From Taenia hydatigena (lineage: Eukaryota; Platyhelminthes; Cestoda; Cyclophyllidea; Taeniidae), in assembly GCA_036345935.2 (NCBI GenBank), contig JADWOT020000002.1:2700692-2764691 (forward strand): a stretch of 64,000 nt of DNA, read 5' to 3'. Every line of letters begins with the position of its first letter. Position 1 is the first letter of the stretch. A model generated the notes under the pieces. That model saw nothing but the letters and a program-made list of their open reading frames with translations, ran no database searches and was not told the origin of the DNA. Positions 58,131 to 64,000 of the stretch are shown piece by piece. The position numbers and the translations under genes are program-made.

Positions 58131-60739
58131 TATATTCATTATAGCGGGGTATTGTTTTCTTTTGCTTAAGCTCTTGCTCTAAGATTATTTTATTTTTTTT
58201 GTTCCTAATGGGTAGGTATCCATCAGTTTTCTAGCGTAAGTGCATTATCATGGTGATTGCCTCCCATCGGTAACAACTTGCACGCAGGAGAGGTCAGACG
58301 ATGGGAATAGAGTTGCTAACACATTATTTGAATACAATATTGCTTGCGAATGGAGCTACTAAGCGTGTACTCTATTTTGAGTTAGCCAAGACTTCTACAC
58401 AATAATCGACTACAACCAAACTGCGGTCTTTGAATGCGGACATTTGCTGCATTGAAACATGGTGATGTCCACTAAAATGTGTCCTTTGCAGCTTTGATGA
58501 TGGCGTTTAACCTAGGTCTAGTCTATTCTTCGTCAAATTCAATTTCCAACTTTTATTATTTGGACCTAATTCGAATATGATTCATTGAATCGCCGGTTTT
58601 CTTTTACCGCGACTCTCCCACATGAGTGGAAGTGGCTCAAATAGGTGACGCCTTTTAGTGGGAAAAATCACGCTGAACCAAAGAGAATATGATTCATCGT
58701 TGACAATTTGTGTATCAGCAGTAGAATACCGAGTCGAGATTATGTTTTGTTCTTGTACGATGCATATTTGGTGCTTGACATTGATAGATGAGCCCGATGA
58801 ATGGCTTGCTGCTTCTTACACAATTGTGGCCACTCTCAACAAACTTGCACAGAAGTTGATCCCTCCCTGATACTCTTTTGCTGATGTTAAACGCATGATT
58901 TTTGGTTCGCTACTGTTGTCTTTAGCATCGTGGCGAGCTGTCATCATCGATGGCGGACGTGGTGCCCAACGTTCTATCATCGTCAACAAATTTTGCTAGC
59001 ATAGCAATCTATCCACCTACCTGGGGCCCGTCTCAAAGGTGCATCCATACCCATTGAGTTTGCACAATGGCTACCTTCTCATTTTCAGCCTACCTTTGTG
59101 CGTCTCTTCTAACGCTCACTGTAACCACTCTCTTGCTTTGCGCGACGATCACTACATCACCTTAGCTGTACATTGGCTTGGTTAGATCTGACTTGTTGTC
59201 TCCTCCTGCGCCGAATGAATGGAACTCTAAACCAACCGTAACCTAAGGAGAGGTAGTAAATTTAACGTCCAAGATGTAACTTAGAAATGCTAAGCATAAT
59301 TGCAGGCGGCATTCGCTGATGCGGGAAACAAACATGATCCTTGGCAAATCAAAAAGGCTATGCTATAAACACACAAGTTAGGTTTAATTGCATAAGCAAA
59401 TGCAAATATGCAGCACCAATTATGAGACCTCATAAAGAGGGCCGAAAAAGGGCAAAACCTCCCGTCTTAAGCCGCAATCTGCTCCTCGATTCCTGTGGGC
59501 TCGTTTGCAATTGTTCAGAATTAACTCAAGCAGCAGCCGCACTGATACAATGCACATCAAAACCACAGAATTTAAAAAAATGAAGCGAAACGAGTAATTG
59601 ACTTGCGAATGTTTATGCGGAGCAGCAGTGTTAGCGTGGTGGTTAAAAACATGCGCTATGAAAATGTAAGGAAGCGCAAATGTGCACAGCCGCTATCAGT
59701 AGAAACAAGATTTTGCGATTGAGGAAAAGATGAAACATCTGCTTGCACGTTCATCCAGTTTCGTGGACCCAGAGTGGTTCATTCCTTTTAAGCATTAAAA
59801 TGCCAAAACTTTCGTAAAATCAATATTATCATAATTTGGTGCCCTAGCATGATTCGACGTGTTCTACAAATGTCAGGGACCAGTCAAATCACCACTGATA
59901 ACAATGCCGATGGGAGGTAATGTTAGCGCACTGAAGAGCTAGTGCGCGTAATTAATAATGGAGGTAGTCATGGACATTTACAAAAGGCTTAAAGAACTGC
60001 CTTTTGGAAAGTTTAAGATAATCGTGAGTTTGCCGATGAGAGATCGCATAACTGAGGCGATGCAAATACAACTTTGGTGAGAAGCACAATCGTTTGCAGG
60101 TATAGAAAATCGGCTGCGCGAAACATTAAGGTTACTGTCCGTGGTTAATTTAGACTGCCATTAAAATATTTCAGAAGTGCTTAATAATTATTCCACACCG
60201 AAGTCTTTTGAGCATTCATAAAGCAAACGAAATATCGATGTAAAACCGAACTCTGAGATTGCTTCAAAAGAAAAGCCTAGTGTGTATTCCATGCATGTTT
60301 ATTCCTTTCTCTCTGATACCCCAAATATTGGTAATGCGTTGATTCCCTTTAACTTTTTGAGTTTTTGCAAGCAAATTTTATGCTGATTGATCGTTCTTAT
60401 TTAAGATTACAGTTTGAATTTATGAAGTTGCCTCATATTTTACACATCACTAAAGTATTGCGTTTTAAAACAAAGCCTTCTATGAGATTTTATGTTGGAA
60501 GGCATCTGTTATTTTATCTTTATGTCTATCTAAGGAATTTTAAATTCAGTTAGAATAAAACATCGTATGTTCAGTGGATATTAATTCTTCGGAACAAAGT
60601 TTTCATCCAAGCATCGCAAGCCGTTTAGGTCCTACTCGCTCATCTCCATTGCCCATGCATGCTCTTCCGCCTACAGTTTTGTTACTTCCTTCCATTCGCC
60701 TCCAGTTCACATCCACCTCTTCTTTACGTATACCTTGCA
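58131..60739. other. No gene supported
   Basis: AT-rich with short frames. 58658-58870 (plus) is a 70-codon frame without recognisable motif. Confidence 0.45.
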
Positions 60740-61480
60740 CAAATTTTTATGCCCGCTTCCTTATTTCCCTTTCTCCAAATAGCAGCATTAGCTGTGAGTT
60801 CCTCTCTACCTTTAACTTTCCCCGCCATCCCATTTACCTACGTACTCGTCCGCATGCACCTACTAAGGGCACCTTTTAGTCACCCCATTTCCTACCACCA
60901 ATTCTATTCCACCACCATTAACATCACCACTTATGGCCTATTAGCAGAAGTCCTCCTACCCCTCCTTTATTCACTCGCGCATTTATTATTTCATTTTTTC
61001 CACAACTATTCCGCTTTCTTTTACTAAGGCTAGACTGTAAAACAAATCAAACAACCACTTGTTCAAACATTTGCTTTTCTTTCATTATGCTAACTCACCT
61101 CACAATTTTCGCAATTTACCTAGAAGTCACCCACATGTGACACAAATATATGTTACCAATTTGCCACTTCCCATCTACACCCCCATGGCTGCCACTGGTA
61201 TTATCGGTCTTATGCATTCATGCATACATGCATTATTGCCCTTCCTCCTTGAATCCATTCACCAATATCATTCAATAAATCCTCGCCAATATCAACAACG
61301 CCTACAAGCCTCCCACCCCTACTTCTCTTAGTTCTTTTTGAATTCAATAAAAATAATCATTCATTAAATCGCTATTCGCGTTTTTATTTAAGCAATGCTC
61401 TCAACTTCGTCAAGTTGTATTCCTTATTTCGCCTTTCCGTCGCATATGTGTGACACACATGGTTACACACGGTTTTTCTC
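60740..61480 (+). repeat. Pyrimidine-rich dispersed repeat (inverted partner at 46440-47010)
   Basis: Same family as 46440-47010 in the opposite orientation; see that entry. The pyrimidine bias explains the 122- and 101-codon open frames here. Confidence 0.55.
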
Positions 61481-62504
61481 TTTCTGTGCCCATGCTGTAG
61501 TCAGTTTTTGGGTTCATTTTTTAACATATCTAAGTGGTGTTTCTTTAGCTAACAATATTGCGGTTAGTTGCTTGCAATTGACTTGCCAATGGTCTGATTT
61601 CCTTCGGCGATCCATTTAACGCAGGATTTTCATTGCTTCTTCCACCTGTCAATCGCCTTCCTGCTGTTTGTCTCTCCACTGGTAATGCTTGTGGTCACTT
61701 TTGGAGGCATATTGTAGCCAACGTCGTCTCAGTGTAGTACGTGATCCACAGTCCACCTTGTGATAGCCACATTTCCGAAGGCACTCAATCCGACCTCTTC
61801 CTCATCTTCTTTACTCACTTCTACAAAGGTATACACTGTAAGCCTTAACACATTTGCCCATTTCTCCACACAAAATGACTGTTAGGCAGCGATCTAACTA
61901 ATTCACTTCTTCTTCCCTTCAAACATGCATGGAGTCAGTCGACGCGGGGGTGAGGAAAGCCACTCGGAATGGTGAATGTCTTCCACCCGGGCCAAAAATG
62001 CAGCTTGTGCTGCCTTAAGGATACTATTGAAAGGAGCATGCAAGTACACAAAGCCACGCAGGCACATGTCTCGTGGTAACCTCGATCCTCATTTTTAAGG
62101 CCACCCTACTCTTCTCCACCCAGCACATACACGTCGCATTCATTATAAATCACAATAATGAAAATAATGTACGGAGCATGCAAACACGAACAGACTTGTT
62201 CCTGCATACTTAAGCGTATCGTTGTCCTGCCATTGCATACGCAAACACTAATGCTACTTTTGCACAAAAACTTTATTTTCCTTTCACTGTAATCACCGTT
62301 GAATTTTGCGAGGCTACGGTCCCACGCGACTCGTCAACACAACGTTATTCATGCTTCTTTTCCGTGGTTTGGGCAAGTGCACACGCAATGTACCTGATTT
62401 GACAAAAAAATCATGGCAATAGCAGAAGCGCTTTGAAAGGACATTACTTTGCCTGCACAATAAGAGGAGGGTATACATACTTGAGTGCAGATACAAGACG
62501 CCAA
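61481..62504. other. No gene supported
   Basis: Pyrimidine-rich in places, short frames only. Confidence 0.4.
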
Positions 62505-62620
62505 GATGTCAAGGCGATGTCATGCTCCGGCAGGGGGGCAGCACAATCTTGCTGGAAAAAAGGACATCACACTGACAATGTTACGCCTAAAAGAACGTTT
62601 TCAGATCAAATTATAAGCTT
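62505..62620 (+). repeat. Dispersed repeat fragment (partner at 28646-28766)
   Basis: See 28646-28766. The shared core is AAAAGAACGTTTTCAGATCA followed by an AATTATAA-type end. Confidence 0.5.
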
Positions 62621-63087
62621 ATGAATGCCTTCGTCCAAATCAAAGTTTTTAAATTTACTAAAGACCGCAATATTAAATGAAAGTGGTCTCAACCTGTTTA
62701 CCAGCTTTATGTCCCTTCTCTCTTTCAGCCAAATCGCATACAAATTTTATCTGACATCAACTCGGAAGTCATAAGATGATTAAATCCAGTGATGCCCCTA
62801 GGAGGAACGATGTTCGCTACAACAACTACTGAGCTGATTATTGAGGGATGGATAAATGAATTAAAAGCAGATGTCCACTACTAAATGGCATCTGTAAAGG
62901 TCGGTTTGATGGTGCCTCTTCAATCACTGTCCTTTTGTCACTCAACACACTAGCGCTTCAAAAATTTTGGGTGTGTGTGCTCATATCAATAAGTAGACAT
63001 CTTTGTCGATGCTGAGGAACTAGTTCGTAAAAAGGTTATTCACGCTGCCTTCAAAGTGATAAGGGAGCGTGTTTACAGAAGTGTCTA
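62621..63087. other. No gene seen
   Basis: Downstream flank (minus-strand sense) of the FN3 paralogue. No tail exon was recognised. Confidence 0.4.
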
Positions 63088-63140
63088 CACTTCTCCTCCA
63101 TTCCAAGTCAAGTCATAGCATTTGGCTTCGAATTTGCAAG
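63088..63140 (-). pseudogene. Remnant of a second FN3 exon
   Basis: The minus strand reads GCAAATtCGAAGCC...TGACTTGGAATG, aligning with GCAAATCTCGAAGCC...TTGACTTGGAATG of exon 3 at 14031-14073. That covers the strand around the core W-N. Indels break the frame within 20 codons and the rest of the domain is gone. Its position, about 280 bases after the FN3-1 exon, mirrors the two-domain gene at 12.7-14.6 kb. Confidence 0.45.
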
Positions 63141-63418
63141 CCAAAAGCCGGATCGCATGTCATGACTCAAAAACTACGCCTTGCAAGAAGAGGGAGAGAA
63201 ATGCCCATTCACTTTTCCTCCCGAGGACGCAGCAGACGACAAGTCATTTTCCCAGCTATGTGACTCATGCCAATTTCCACTTATTTTAACAATATACAAC
63301 GAGTGGAATGGAAAAAAATGGCGCACAAGTATATTGTCATACTCTTTCTTCCCCATGTACGCAGATATGCCATCCTTTGGCATGGTGATGCGCGTCATAA
63401 TCACAGTTGCCAACTTAC

Positions 63419-63721
63419 CAAGGGACATTGTTTGAATGAATCCATAGAATAGAATAGCAAAGCTCTCATTTGCTAGTGCGTGTACCAACACATGGTATCT
63501 TGTGCCGGGTTCCAACACGCCGAGGGTGATAATCCCCCGCGAAAAATCTTCCAATTCGGTCTTGATTATGGGAGGGTGAGGTGAAAATGCAGTCACTCTA
63601 ATCTGTTTCGCGTAGTCCTCACCCAACTGTCTCACATCTCATACTAACGTAATGGTGTGTGGCCCCGGCCAAGTCCATTGGAAGTAATCTGGAAGCTGTT
63701 CCCTTATTTCTATTGCCTCCT
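63419..63721 (-). pseudogene. FN3 domain-1 exon of a paralogous antigen gene, one premature stop
   Basis: 303 bases, phase 1-1, acceptor CTTGTTTTGCAG, donor GTAAGTTGG: the same length, phases and splice sites as exon 2 at 13235-13537, and about 90 percent alike. The core Trp codon of T-L-V-W-D-V is TGA here (63639-63641), while the rest of the domain is open, including V-L-V-H-A-L-A-N-E-S-F where the other copy has TAG. The upstream intron continues to the window edge and matches intron 1 of that gene. By the same spacing, the signal exon should lie about 220 bases beyond the window. Confidence 0.75.
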
Positions 63722-64000
63722 CTGCAAAACAAGATAAATATGCCACGCTTAGCAGATATGCTGCGGAAATTGTGGATTACTTAGGAACAGAAATCTCGAC
63801 CTCTAACTACTTCCATAACAGCATTAGGGGTGTTAGGAGATCTAAATATTCGTTTGTCACCTTCATAGGGCAACAATTGACCTGCTGGACCTATGGAGAT
63901 AGGTGTTGGTGAATATTAGCCCATGTCGTGTGTGCTTGAGTTATAATGAAACGCGTGTGTCGTAGAATGCACTGAGAATTTGAATGAAATTATCATTCAG
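63722..64000 (-). other. Intron 1 of the FN3 paralogue (partial)
   Basis: Reverse complement of this stretch matches 12965-13234, for example GGTCCAGCAGGTCAATTGTTGC and TTCAAATTCTcAGTGCATTC. The paralogue lacks the intronic ATG seen at 13186, so that ATG is not a conserved start. Confidence 0.65.

Noticed and set aside
60574..61331. Plus-strand frames of 90-122 codons with hydrophobic runs
   Set aside because: Same pyrimidine-rich repeat in inverse orientation. The frame is not shared between copies.
63174..63635. 153-codon minus-strand frame as one gene
   Set aside because: It starts at a Met inside the FN3 domain just after the TGA and reads through the donor into intron. The real unit is the 303-base exon 63419-63721.

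Overview
This window reads as nuclear DNA of a metazoan, most likely a taeniid-type tapeworm. It has long non-coding stretches, short exons bounded by GT/AG splice sites, several families of degenerate repeats and no prokaryotic gene organisation. The organism guess rests on one recognisable gene family: small secreted proteins with fibronectin type III (FN3) domains, split by phase-1 introns into a signal-peptide exon and one FN3 domain per exon. That is the architecture of the EG95 / TSOL18 / TSOL45 oncosphere host-protective antigens of cestodes. No complete intact protein-coding gene is visible.

Layout. 1-1080 is a tandem array of a degenerate ~140-bp repeat. 1470-2160 is a dispersed repeat with a second copy near 57.5-58.1 kb. 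6323-20898 is a very large inverted repeat (arms 5.9 and 6.9 kb, spacer about 1.84 kb). Its core (7587 to ~12190 against ~14050 to 18652) is nearly identical between arms. The outer flanks are clearly more diverged, and the right arm carries 966 bases missing from the left. The spacer and the inner edge of the right arm hold a two-FN3-domain gene (TATA box, signal exon, FN3-1, FN3-2, possible tail exon) with a stop codon in each FN3 exon. A truncated FN3 copy lies head-to-head in the left arm. The ~140-bp repeat array recurs inside each arm.

21.1-22.4 kb (minus) holds candidate exons of an unidentified membrane protein. 25.4-26.8 kb holds two more signal-peptide exons of the FN3 antigen family plus damaged FN3 pieces. 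32.6-34.1 kb and 43.2-44.6 kb are inverted copies of a decayed coding sequence. Ankyrin-repeat exons occur at 36.4-37.5 kb (plus) and, as a damaged inverted paralogue, at 51.4-53.2 kb (minus). 40.9-41.9 kb is a tandem duplication of a short two-exon unit. A tRNA-like gene with an Asn-type body but a GCT anticodon lies at 47.63 kb. The last 600 bases hold another FN3 antigen paralogue (minus) whose first exon lies beyond the window. Most of the rest is non-coding, with diverged dispersed repeats.

Overall this looks like a subtelomere-like or repeat-rich cluster of duplicated and mostly pseudogenised FN3 antigen genes. At least one pair has been homogenised, probably by gene conversion between inverted repeats. 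All sequence comparisons here were made by eye. Identities and repeat boundaries are estimates.
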